Below, piece by piece: positions 47,220 through 57,728 of a stretch of DNA of 64,000 nt. Source of the stretch: Scylla paramamosain (taxonomy: Eukaryota; Arthropoda; Malacostraca; Decapoda; Portunidae); NCBI RefSeq assembly GCF_035594125.1, contig NC_087163.1:897001-961000 (forward strand), read 5' to 3'. The stretch's first letter is position 1. Every line of letters starts with the position of its first letter. The notes below the pieces were generated by a model. The model searched no databases, had not been told where the DNA came from, and was given only the letters and a program-made list of their open reading frames with translations. Made by a program: the position numbers and the translations under genes.

Positions 47220-48367
47220 AACGTTTCCCTAAGGGCTCTCCTTGACACACAGATAAAGGCTGGTAATTCTCTGTTGATCATTAGCTACAGTATGGAAGCC
47301 TCTGTTATACTTGGATATCTCTGTGAAGTATTGTTGTTTTTTAACGTCAAATGGTAAATACTTAATAATGATAAGCTGAAATATAACACAGTATTAAGCC
47401 AAGCCTTCAATTCACACAAGCTTTTCAATGATTTCACATTACGCCACACAAGGGACGAGACATTGCAGTGTATGCCCCGCCAGGACCAGTTTGAATTTGG
47501 CGCTTCAATCAGTAACATCTAGATACTTTGACAATTACAGTTATAATGGCCTGAGATTTATTTTTACACGCTTATAATTCTTTATATTTAATTTTCCATT
47601 AGTTTAGTATAATATAAAAGAAGTTGGTGGTTGTTATTGAAAGCTAAAAGTGTGTTGTGGATAGGTTTGTGTCCGTACTGTGCAGAGCAGGCCAAGGGAG
47701 GACAACACAGCACCAGACGTAACACAGAAAGGCACTGTGTTCAAAGGGTGCCATAAACTGTGGCTTCATTTAATGTATTTTGGCAGAACAAGACAGTGAC
47801 AGGGCCGTGGGTGCCTGCGTGTGCTGGTGCAAGCTTGGTGCCTGCCTGGAGGTGCCTACAGGGAGGTGCCTACAGGGCCACCAAGGCTAATATTGGTAAG
47901 AAACCCGCCCACCACTTGTCCAGCCAGCTAATTTGCACAGTGTGATGTAACAGGCGGTAACTGTGATAGTGTTGTTACGTGTCACCCACAACAACAACAC
48001 AGGGCTGTCAGGTCAGTGGTTAACCTTACTGTTTATTGTTGAGCCTCGTATTTCATGTTTTTGCACCTGGTTAGGAATATATTGACGTGACCCAGCATTC
48101 CACGGTGCCACAAGCGCTCCAAGCCTCCACCACAAAACTCTTACTAATTAACCATGACAGGAATTATAAAAACGTCAAAAAAATACACTTAATGTTATCA
48201 GCTGAGGTGGAGGCAGCCTTCCCCATTTGTCCGCCAATATCTGCTTCATTTCTCACTTATTGTAAGTTTAACACGTCACTAAGTGGAGCCACATAACTAG
48301 GCTTTCATATCCGCTAGCTAGATATATCTGCCATTGCCTCATTTAGTTACGATGGAAGAATAACAGG

Positions 48368-48411
48368 CAAAATAGCGGCCGTTCTCTCCACTGACAAGGG
48401 CCGCCATGATG
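48368..48411. promoter_or_regulatory. GC-rich YY1-like motif (unit 4)
   Basis: The motif core is kept (CAAAATAGCGGCCG, GCCGCCATGATG) although neighbouring bases differ from the other units. Confidence 0.45.
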
Positions 48412-49264
48412 CCTGGCTACCTCTGCCAACCTGCTTCAACCTGTGGGTTCCAATATTTTTTTTATTTTTTTCTTAACTTCTTTATTCTGCTGGTATAGCA
48501 TGTTTTTTATGGTTTATAAAAATAATTATATGCTTTAGAAGTATTTTCGTGGCTTGTGTTGAGTTGTGTTCAATTTTGTGTTGCTTGCCGAAAATGCGGG
48601 GTGTTTTTTTAGCAGTATTTTGACAAACTTGATTTTTTATTTCACGTTCTAACTACGTCTTTTGTATTTCTAAAAATTGCTTATGATTTTTAAATTGTTT
48701 TTTGGTTCCTGTTGAGAGAAATAAGAGGACTTTAAAAATGGTTTATGGTCCTGTTAAAAGTTGTTATTACAACACTTTTTGTGTTATTGTCTCTCTATTT
48801 GAGCTTGTAACTAACTTTTCATTGCTTGAAAAAATTGTTTGTATGTTTTAAAGTGTTTTATCTTGTTGTTGAGTCAAAATAGGTGGACTTTTCAGTGGTT
48901 TTTAATCGTATTTAGGTTCAACACTTGGTTTTTACACAATTTCGGTTTTATTTGTTTACTTCTTGTTCCGGGTCACTTTTGATGGTGTAAGATGATAGTT
49001 CAGATTTTTTAAAAATTTTTACGTTCCTAAAAATTCAAATGCTGTGGACTTTTCAATGATTTAAATGGTGCCGAATATTTCAACACTTTTTCCATATTTC
49101 ATTTGGATATTTTTTAAATACTACTCAGGCTAGAGCTGTTTTAATATTGTGAATATTATTTTAAGTATTTGTCAAGTCAGAATATATAAGGCATTCCAGC
49201 CTAGCTCCATTTTTTCGAGGGGTCAATTTCGAAATGAAATCCGTTACGGTACGTAAAATTGCCG

Positions 49265-49321
49265 TGACGTCACGGCCGCCATCATGGACCAGAGACCTTG
49301 ATCGGCTCCGCCGTCTCCTCG
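49265..49321 (+). promoter_or_regulatory. CRE + YY1 promoter-like site (unit 4, divergent)
   Basis: CRE TGACGTCA kept exactly; the YY1-type site reads GCCGCCATCATGG. Surrounding bases have diverged, so the core is a footprint of past constraint. The downstream gene is replaced by the MULE and the fold-back. Confidence 0.62.
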
Positions 49322-49563
49322 GTAATAATTATCGTACTTTGCAGTGTTTTCCTGGTGTTTCCACGTGTTTCTAAACTCAGACGTGTAGATAAGAGTAGAA
49401 TGAGTAAGAAAATAAGAGAAATAGAGGAGGAAGAGGAAGGGAGAAGGAATAGAGGAGGTGGTAAAACAGAAAAATGATAAGAAAACAATATTTAGCTTAA
49501 TTTTCCCTGCTGCCCTGTCTGTCTTGGTAGTATTTGTCTTCCCTGACAGTGCTTCCAGTGTAT

Positions 49564-50172
49564 TTGGTGTGTTTAAGAGGTGTTGGAGTGTGTCTGGAGG
49601 TGTTTAGGGAGTGTTGCAGTGTGTCTGGAGGTGTTGAAAGGGTGTTGAAGTGTGTGTTTTAGGGATTTGGTGATGTTTGAGTCAATATTTAGCGTTCCTG
49701 GTGTGTTTTGGGGTGTCTTAGGCTTGTTTAGGAGTGCTTTAAGTGTGTTTTGGACTGTTTTCAATGTTTTGTGATGTTTCAAGTGTATTTTAGGATGTTA
49801 TGGACGAGTTTGAGTGTGTTTTGTGTGGATACCGGGGAATTTTGGGTGCGTTTGTGGGTATTTTAGGTCAGTCTGGGTGTTTTGGGGTGTTTTAAGTGTG
49901 TTTTGGACCGTTTTCAGTGTTTTGGGATGTTTTAAGTGTGTTTTAGAATGTTATGGATGAGTTTGAGTGTGTTTTGGGTAGGTACGGTGTGTTTTCGATG
50001 CGTTTAAAGTCAATGGGGTGAGTTTTGGAGTATTTTAAGTGTGTTTGGGGATATTTTGGTGCACTTTCGATGTGTTTAGGGTGTTTTTTGTGCGTTTAAG
50101 AGTGTTTAAGGTGTTTTAAGGTGTTTTAGTGTGGTTGGAGTTGCTTTTGAGGTGTTTTGGTTATGTTATAGG
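49564..50172. repeat. GTGTTTT-rich degenerate repeat (unit 4)
   Basis: Same block, ending shortly before the MULE. Confidence 0.85.
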
Positions 50173-50211
50173 CATGTTGCAGATAAGTACTGGGTCTTTG
50201 AGGGGGTAGCA

Positions 50212-50320
50212 AGTCACTCCGGCCCCTAGTTTTTCCGGCCCCGGTCACTCCGGCCCCTAGTTTTTCCGGCCCCGGTCACTCCGGCCTCCCCCGCGTTCGA
50301 CCCAGGTCACTCCGGCCTCC
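50212..50320. repeat. MULE left terminal inverted repeat
   Basis: GTCACTCCGGCC occurs at 50213, 50244, 50275 and 50306, about 31 bases apart, with TTTTTCCGGCCCC spacers. It pairs with the right end in reverse complement. Confidence 0.85.
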
Positions 50321-50548
50321 CTGGCGGCACGCACGTGTGTAAAGTTAGCAATATAATTATATTGTTGGGTTGTTTGAGTGTGTGTGTGTGTGTGTGTGTA
50401 TTTACCTAGTTGTAGTTTACTTTTTAACAACTTTTATTGTACATTTGTAATGTCTATGGAGGCTAGAGCGCCATTCTCTGGCGGAATGAAGCCATATATA
50501 TGTAATAAACAATAAATAAAACACCTACTCTTATCACGTATGTCCTAT

Positions 50549-50587
<39 letters not shown>

Positions 50588-50799
50588 CACTTCATTTTGC
50601 AGCAATTCTTTATTTGAAAAGTAGCATTTGTGTATAATTTAACTGAACCCTTGGTGGACAGAAGGGTGTTGCCTTAATTATCACTTTTCGGATTATTTAC
50701 GAAGTATAAATACTCTTCAACTCCTACGCACAATATGAATATGGGCCAATAAGAAAAAGAAAGGTCTGGTAAAAGGTGGGTCAAGTCACAACAACCTGA

Positions 50800-50866
<67 letters not shown>

Positions 50867-51049
50867 CCTCCATAATAATATTAATAATGATAATAACGAT
50901 TATGATAGTGGAGGTAGAAACTTACTACTACTACTACTACTACTACTACTACCATACTGCTACTACAAAACATACTAGCTATATGAGTTTGCGTAATAGA
51001 TAATAGTCGTTAACGGTGTCTCCTTCCTCGGAGTTGAGGTACCGAGGTT

Positions 51050-51100
51050 TTCGAAACACAAAACGACTTTTCTTGTTTCGAACACAAAACGACTTTTCTT
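51050..51100. repeat. Short tandem duplication in the MULE leader
   Basis: Two near-identical copies of AACACAAAACGACTTTTCTTG in tandem, just before the transposase ATG. Confidence 0.8.
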
Positions 51101-51109
51101 GACCGTGCC

Positions 51110-52171
51110 ATGAGGCAGACAGAAGGAAGTGATAATGCTTTTGTAAATCCAGTCTATTTATCTCGTAATGTTAACCGTATAAGACAGAAAGATAGACCTG
51201 TTGAACCTAATTCATTGGATTTTGAATTGGTAGTTGATCACATTCCGAATGAATTCCTCCAGAAAGATATTATTCTAGATGATGCAAGACACTTAGTATT
51301 TGCCACTGCAGACCAACTTGCCTTGTTGAAGAAGGCAAGGACATGGTATTTAGATGCCACATTTCGTGTAGTACGAGCCCCGTTTCAACAGCTATTTGGA
51401 GTCCATGCCTTCGTTAAGGGAAGCGAAGGTAATGTAAAACAAGTCCCCTTAGCTTTCATCCTTATGTCAGGGAAAAGAAAGAGAGACTACAGAAAGGTAT
51501 TGAATTCTATTTTAGCAATAATTCAGGAGTGTAAAGTGGAAAAGATCGTGATGGACTTCGAAATGGCTTTGTGGTCAGTAGTCAGGAAATTATTTCCAGT
51601 TGCAAAGTTGCAAGGCTGTGCATTTCATTGGAATCAGGCAGTCTGGAGGAAGATTCAGGCGTTAGGATTGGCGGTTCCATACTTGAATCATCGTCCCACT
51701 CAAGATTACCTAAAACAGTTAATGGCTCTTCCCTTTCTCCCACATGAACATATTACATCAACATTTGATCACCTTGAATCACGCCTTCCTGCTGGCCCAA
51801 TTAAAGATTTAACAACGTACATGAGAGAAACATGGATAAGTGGGTTTTGGTCACCAAGTGAATGGACAGTGTTTGGCCAGAGCATTCGCACGAATAATGA
51901 TGTAGAAGGTTATCATAGACGTTTGAATGGTAGTGCAGGCTCTTCCCATATTCCTTTTTATGTGCTGGTTCCCTTACTTTTCAAAGAAGCCAAAAATGTA
52001 CAGGTCCAAGTGCGTCTGGTCAAGGACGGAAAACTTGCTCGTTGTCAGAGACGAAAATACCGATCTCTACAGGGACGAATATTTTCACTATGGAACAAGT
52101 ATGAACAACATGACCTCACCACTGACCAATTATTAAAAGCATGTTCCAGGCTAAGCGGACCCAGTGTTTAG
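51110..52171 (+). CDS. MULE transposase
   Basis: A 353-residue protein, the only long uninterrupted gene in the window. The RNase H-fold DDE core is visible: the first Asp in WYLDATFR (D82), the second in VMDFEMALW (D149), and the Glu in NNDVEGYHRRLN (E266). The conserved GCAFHWNQA (C170, H173) lies between them, as in the MULE transposase domain. It cuts the element out at its terminal repeats and inserts it elsewhere in the genome. The reading frame is open for 18 codons upstream of the chosen Met, through a duplicated 22-base segment, to a stop. No N-terminal zinc finger (FLYWCH type, common in animal MULEs) is recognisable, so the protein may be N-terminally truncated. The gene ends at TAG 52169-52171, followed by AATAAA at 52359. 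Confidence 0.88.
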   Translation: MRQTEGSDNAFVNPVYLSRNVNRIRQKDRPVEPNSLDFELVVDHIPNEFLQKDIILDDARHLVFATADQLALLKKARTWYLDATFRVVRAPFQQLFGVHAFVKGSEGNVKQVPLAFILMSGKRKRDYRKVLNSILAIIQECKVEKIVMDFEMALWSVVRKLFPVAKLQGCAFHWNQAVWRKIQALGLAVPYLNHRPTQDYLKQLMALPFLPHEHITSTFDHLESRLPAGPIKDLTTYMRETWISGFWSPSEWTVFGQSIRTNNDVEGYHRRLNGSAGSSHIPFYVLVPLLFKEAKNVQVQVRLVKDGKLARCQRRKYRSLQGRIFSLWNKYEQHDLTTDQLLKACSRLSGPSV

Positions 52172-52411
52172 TTTGTAATATACAAGTGAAATATTTTAGT
52201 ATCAGTAGACTGCCTGATAAAGCCAGTCAGCGCTCCCATGTTGTGGTCAGGGTGTGGTGAGCATTGTTTGGTTATTTTTGTTATTATATATTCTTTCAAG
52301 GTTACATAGTATTACATAGTTATTGTGTATGTGTATGACTATACTGCGTAATTATTTAATAAAAGAGAGAGCCTGTTACTATATATTCTTTCTAGATAAC
52401 TTAGTATAATT

Positions 52412-52526
52412 AGTGGGCCGGAGTGACTAGGGTGGTAGGCCGGAGTGACTAGGGTGGTAGGCCGGACTGACTAGGGTTGGGGGCCGCAGTGACTGAGGGC
52501 CGGTGTAACTAGGGGCCGGAGTGACT
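52412..52526. repeat. MULE right terminal inverted repeat
   Basis: Motif GGCCGGAGTGAC and close variants start at 52416, 52438, 52460, 52482, 52498 and 52514, spaced 16-22 bases. The outermost copy is the exact mirror of the left end. Confidence 0.85.
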
Positions 52527-52533
52527 GTAAACC

Positions 52534-52571
52534 CTGCCGCCAACTTGCTTGCCGGATCGGAGGGTTGCCAT
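52534..52571 (-). pseudogene. MFSD10: MFSD10 exon 1 stub at the MULE junction
   Basis: On the minus strand an intact AG acceptor is followed by the MFSD10 start (MATLRSGKQVGGS). The sequence is cut after 13 codons, eight bases from the right end of the MULE element. It is the last piece of the inverted unit before the breakpoint. The rest of the gene is not on the other side of the element. Confidence 0.88.
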
Positions 52572-52619
52572 TGCTCTGAAAGTTACGTTAGGTTTGGTTA
52601 AGTGAGGCCGTGGGAAGAG

Positions 52620-52745
52620 GATGTAGATTAGGTTAGGTTAGGTTAGGCTAGGTTAGGTTAGGTTAGGTTAGGTTAGGTAAGGCTTGGCTAGGTTAGGCTT
52701 GCTTAGGTAAGATTTGGCTAGGTTAGAATTGCTTAGGTTACATTA
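52620..52745. repeat. TTAGG array beside the MFSD10 stub (unit 5)
   Basis: Reverse-complement GGTTAGGTTA units. Confidence 0.9.
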
Positions 52746-53046
52746 GATAAAGTTTGGTTAGGCCAGCTTGGGATTAAGAAACGAGATAGCCAGTCTTGGG
52801 GAGGAGGAAGCACCAGACAGAAGTTAGGGTAGGCTTCTTTGGGTTAGGCTTGGTTTGCTTAGTGGCAGCTGAGGAGTGAGAAGCTCAACCACGTTAGGTT
52901 AAATTTGAGGTAATATTTTAGTCATTTTCTCTCTCACCACCAAAATTTTCCCACTGTAAAAACTTTCTTAATATTTTTTTCTGAAGGTTACAAAACAAAG
53001 CACACGTTTTTTCATCACAGACCCGTAAACACCACCCCTTTCTTCC

Positions 53047-53049
<3 letters not shown>

Positions 53050-53093
<44 letters not shown>

Positions 53094-53144
53094 ATTCCCT
53101 CACAGAAACTTTTAAACACGTAGATATAATATAGCATTTTCTTC

Positions 53145-53194
<50 letters not shown>

Positions 53195-53425
53195 GCACTA
53201 TATTCCTCTCACAACATGTAACCTTCTTACGTATCACAAACTTCCAAACTTCATTATCCTCTCACTTCCTCCTCCTGTGCTTTATTCCACTGCTTCCGTG
53301 GCGTGGGAGAGTGAGGGAGAGTGAGGGAGAGCGAGAGAGAGTTTTATCACCAGCTGGAAGGAAAGTACCGCTTTGTTTACATCTAAGAAGACGCGGATGT
53401 CACTTCTGTCAACAGGGTTACTAAT

Positions 53426-53487
<62 letters not shown>
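53050..53487. repeat. (CA)n and (GA)n microsatellites (unit 5, inverted)
   Basis: (CA)n at 53050-53093 and 53151-53190, and (GA)n at 53430-53487. Confidence 0.92.
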
Positions 53488-53490
<3 letters not shown>

Positions 53491-53572
53491 CATATAACCA
53501 TTTTATACTCAAGATAATAAAAGACAGCAAGCGTTTAATTATTAATTTTCCAACTTTCTTCGCTTGTCTAAC

Positions 53573-53644
53573 CTTTCTTCCACACTGCTGGTGGTGGTGG
53601 TGGTGGTCTTCCTGCTTCTCTATTTCGTCCCTCTACATTTGTAT
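53573..53644 (-). other. Putative leader exon 2 (unit 5)
   Basis: Inverted copy with the usual acceptor and donor. Confidence 0.42.
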
Positions 53645-53971
53645 CTGAAAAAAAAAAGATTGCATTACTGAATCAACACCAATGAACGCTTAACCTTACC
53701 TAACCTAAAGTGTACCTCTGTTTTTACCCTCTACCCATCACTACAACCTCCAGTACCTTCCCCTGCTAGGACTCCAACACCACAACACCTCGTACAGACC
53801 CAGACATCGCCCCCACATGCATCTAGAAGCTTCATACATCACAACACACGCTATAACACCCCTGACACGCTTCTACTATCACAGTCCCCCCTAAAACACT
53901 CCAGAACCTTTTATTTTACCTCCAGCACACCACTTCTACCCTCAAAGACCCAGTACTTATCTGCAACATGC

Positions 53972-54580
53972 CTTTAACATAACCAAAACACCTCAAAAGC
54001 AACTCCAATCACACTAAAACACCTTAAAACACCTTAAACACTCCTAAACGCACAAAAAACACCCTAAACACATCGAAAGTGCACCAAAATATCCCCACAC
54101 ACACTTAAAATACTCCAAAACTCACCCAAATGGACTTAAAACGCATCGAAAACACACCGTACCTACCCAAAACACACTCAAACTCATCCATAACATCCTA
54201 AAACACACTTAAAACATCCCAAAACACTGAAAACGGCCCAAAACACACTTAAAACACCCCAAAACACCCACACTGACCTAAAATATTCACAAACGCACCC
54301 AAAATTCCCCGGTATCCACACAAAACACACCCAAACTCGTCCATAACATCCTAAAATACACTTGAAACATCACAAAACATTGAAAACAGTCCAAAACACA
54401 CTTAAAGCACTCCTAAACAAGCCTAAGACACCCCAAAACACACCAGGAACGCTAAATATTGACTCAAACATCACCAAATCCCTAAAACACACACTTCAAC
54501 ACCCTTTCAACACCTCCAGACACACTGCAACACTCCCTAAACACCTCCAGACACACTCCAACACCTCTTAAACACACCAA
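53972..54580. repeat. GTGTTTT-rich degenerate repeat (unit 5, inverted)
   Basis: Appears as AAAACAC-type repeats on the plus strand. Confidence 0.85.
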
Positions 54581-54822
54581 ATAAACTGGAAGCACTGTCA
54601 GGGAAGACAAATACTACCAAGACAGACAGGGCAGCAGGGAAAATTAAGCTAAATATTGTTTTCTTATCATTTTTCTGTTTTACCACCTCCTCTATTCCTT
54701 CTCCCTTCCTCTTCCTCCTCTATTTCTCTTATTTTCTTACTCATTCTACTCTTATCTACACGTCTGAGTTTAGAAACACGTGGAAACACCAGGAAAACAC
54801 TGCAAAATACGATAATTATTAC

Positions 54823-54879
54823 CGAGGAGACAGCGGAGCCGATCAAGGGCCCGGGTCCATCATGGCGGATGTGACGTCA
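54823..54879 (-). promoter_or_regulatory. CRE + YY1 promoter-like site (unit 5, inverted)
   Basis: CRE at 54872-54879 and YY1-type site at 54857-54868 on the minus strand. It points at the MFSD10 exon 1 stub at 52534-52571. Confidence 0.62.
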
Positions 54880-55721
54880 CGGCTAATTTACGTACCGTAA
54901 CGGATTTCATTTCGAAATTGACCCCTCGAAAAAATGGAGCTAGGCTGGAATGCCTTATATATTCTGACTTGACAAATACTTTAAAAAATATCCACAATAT
55001 TATAACAGCTCCAGCTTGAGTAGTATTTAAAAAATATCCAAATGAAATATGGAAAAAGTGTTGAAATATTCGGCACCATTTAAATCATTGAAAACTCCAC
55101 AGCATTTGAATTTTTAGGAACGTAAAAAATTTTAAAAAATCTGAACTATCATCTTACACCATCAAAAGTGACCTGGAACAAGAATAAACAAATAAAACCG
55201 AAATTGTGTAAAAAACAAGTGTTGGAACCTAATTACGATTAAAAACCACTGGAAAGTCCACCTATTTTGACTCAACAACAAGATAAAACACTTTAAAACA
55301 TACAAACTATTTTTTCAGGCATTAAAAAGTTAGTTACAAGCTGAAATAGAGACACAATAACACAAAAAGTGTTATAATCACAACTTTTAACAGGACCATA
55401 AACCATTTTTAAAACCCACTTATTCCTCTCAACAGGAACCAAAAAACAATTTAAAAATCATAAGCAATTTTTAGAAATACAAAAGACGTAATTAGAGCGT
55501 GAAATAAAAAACCAAGTTTGTCAAAATAGCGTCAAAAAAACACCCCACATTTTCGTCAATCAACACAAAATTGGACACAAGTCAACACAAGCCACGAAAA
55601 CACTTCTAAAGCAAATAATTATTTTTCTAAACCATAAAAACATGCTATACTACCAAAATAAAGAAGTTAAGAAAAATACCCAAAAAATATTGGAACCCAC
55701 AGATTCAAACAGGTAGCCAGG

Positions 55722-55765
55722 CATCATGGCGGCCCTTGCCAGTGGAGAGGACGGCCGCTATTTTG
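55722..55765. promoter_or_regulatory. GC-rich YY1-like motif (unit 5)
   Basis: Inverted copy of the same motif pair, upstream of EIF2B2 copy E6 on the plus strand. Confidence 0.45.
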
Positions 55766-57084
55766 CCTGTTATTCTTCCATCGTAACTAAATGAGGCAAT
55801 GGCGGATATATCTAGCTAGCGGATATGAAAGCCTTGTCATGTGGCTCCACTTAGTGACGTGTTAGGCTTACAATAAGTGACAAATAAAGCAGATATTGGC
55901 GGATAAATGGGGAAGGCTGCCTCCACCTCAGCTGATAACATAAGGCAAGTGGATTTTTTTTACGTTTTTATAATTCCTGTCATGGTTAATTAGTAAGAGT
56001 TTTGTGGTGGAGGCTTGGAGCGCTTGTGGCACCGTGGAATGCTGCGTCACATCAATATATTGCTAACGAGGTGCAAAAACATGAAATACCAGGCTTAACA
56101 ATAAACCTGACAGCCCTGTGTTGTTGTTGTTGTTGTTGTTGTTGTGGGTGACAGGTAACAACACTATCACAGTCACCGCCTGTTACATCAGACTGTGCAA
56201 ATTAGCTGGCTGGACAAGTGGTGGGAAGGTTTCTTACCAATATTAGCCTTGGTGGCCCTGTAGGCACCTCCCTGTAGGCACCTCCAGGCAGGCACCAAGC
56301 TTGCACCAGCACACGCAGGCACCCACGGCCCTGTCACTGTCTTGTTCTGCCAAAATACATTAAATAAAGCCACAGTTTATGGCACCCTTTGAACACAGTG
56401 CCTTTCTGTGTCACGTCTGGTGCTGTGTTGTCCTCCCTTGGCCTGCTCTGCACAGTACGGACACAAACCTATCCACAACACACTTTTACCTTTCAATAAC
56501 AACCACCAACTTCTTTTATATTATACTAAACTAATAGAAAATTAAATATAAAGAATTATAAGCGTGTAAAAATAAATCTCAGGCCATTATCACTGTAATT
56601 GTCAAAGTATGTAGACGTTTACTGATTGAAGCGCCAAATTCAAACTGGTCGTGGCTTACACTGCAATGTCTCGTCCCTTGTGTGGCGTAATGTGCAATCA
56701 TTGAAAAGCTTGTGTGAATTAAAGGCTTGGCTTAATACTGTTATATCTTACCTTATCATTATTAAATATTTACCATTTGACGTTAAAAAACAACAATACT
56801 TCACAGAGATATCGAAGTATAACAGAGGCTTCCATACTGTAGCTAATGATCAACAGAGAATTACCAGCCTTTCTCTGTGTGTCAAGGAGAGCCCACCTGC
56901 ATGTACTGAATATATGTTTTTAATTAGTCTTTTGTGATTAATCTTTTTAATATATCTGCGCCAATGTAAACTAGTATGTGCTTAGAAGGCTTACCAATGT
57001 GTGGGTGTTGGTGGGTTTGGTGCTACTCAAAGGGAACACGTGCTGGAGATGTCTGTGAAGCAGTGATGTACAAATAACTGAGCG

Positions 57085-57288
57085 TATTTCAATTCACATA
57101 AGTATCCCATAAAAATAAAAAACTGACCTCCGTTTTCTCTCAAGAACGTAAACATTTAGGCGTATTTCAATTCACATAAGTATCCCATAAAAATAAAAAA
57201 AAACTGACCTCCGTTTTCTCTCACGAACGTAAACATTTAGGCGTATTTCAATTCACATAAGTATCCCATAAAAAAAAAAACTGACCTC
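57085..57288. repeat. Approximately 76-bp minisatellite, three copies (unit 5)
   Basis: Three inverted copies. Confidence 0.9.
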
Positions 57289-57360
57289 CTTTTATTGTTG
57301 TTGTTATCATCATTATTCTTGCTTTTTTATTTATTTTTCATTCTCTTCCTTGTTTCCTCA

Positions 57361-57448
57361 TCTCTCTCTCTCTCTCTCTCTTGAAAGATTCCGCCCTAGA
57401 GATATAGAACACACACACACAGTGATGTAACGCCCTTAGGGAAACGTT

Positions 57449-57482
<34 letters not shown>

Positions 57483-57507
57483 GAAAGATATAATTGCTTA
57501 AGTACAG

Positions 57508-57567
<60 letters not shown>

Positions 57568-57606
57568 TTTTGCCTGTCTGTCCTCGTGTGTGTGTGTGTG
57601 TGTGTA
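57361..57606. repeat. Compound microsatellite (unit 5)
   Basis: Reverse-complement tracts: (CT)n, (TG)n, (CT)n and (TG)n. Confidence 0.94.
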
Positions 57607-57728
57607 TCTCATTTATTTATTTAAGTTATTTTTCTTCTTCACGCAGATAGTAATTGATGAACACAACACACCACGTGGAGAGAAGCAAGGTGTGGAGTAC
57701 CCAAGCCTCTCACAGTCCATGCTAGTAG

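Larger units (their letters stand above)
50212..52526 (+). mobile_element. MULE (Mutator-like) DNA transposon
   Basis: A 2.3 kb element with one transposase gene. Its inverted ends begin AGTCACTCCGGCCCCTAGTT on both sides, continuing into arrays of a GTCACTCCGGCC motif (four on the left, six variants on the right). The left flank is unit 4 GTGTTTT-rich intron; the right flank is inverted MFSD10 exon 1. No 8-10 bp target duplication is visible: the 10 bases outside the two ends do not match. The interior also has (TC)n tracts at 50553-50584 and 50802-50862 and an (ACT)n tract at 50922-50953. Confidence 0.86.
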
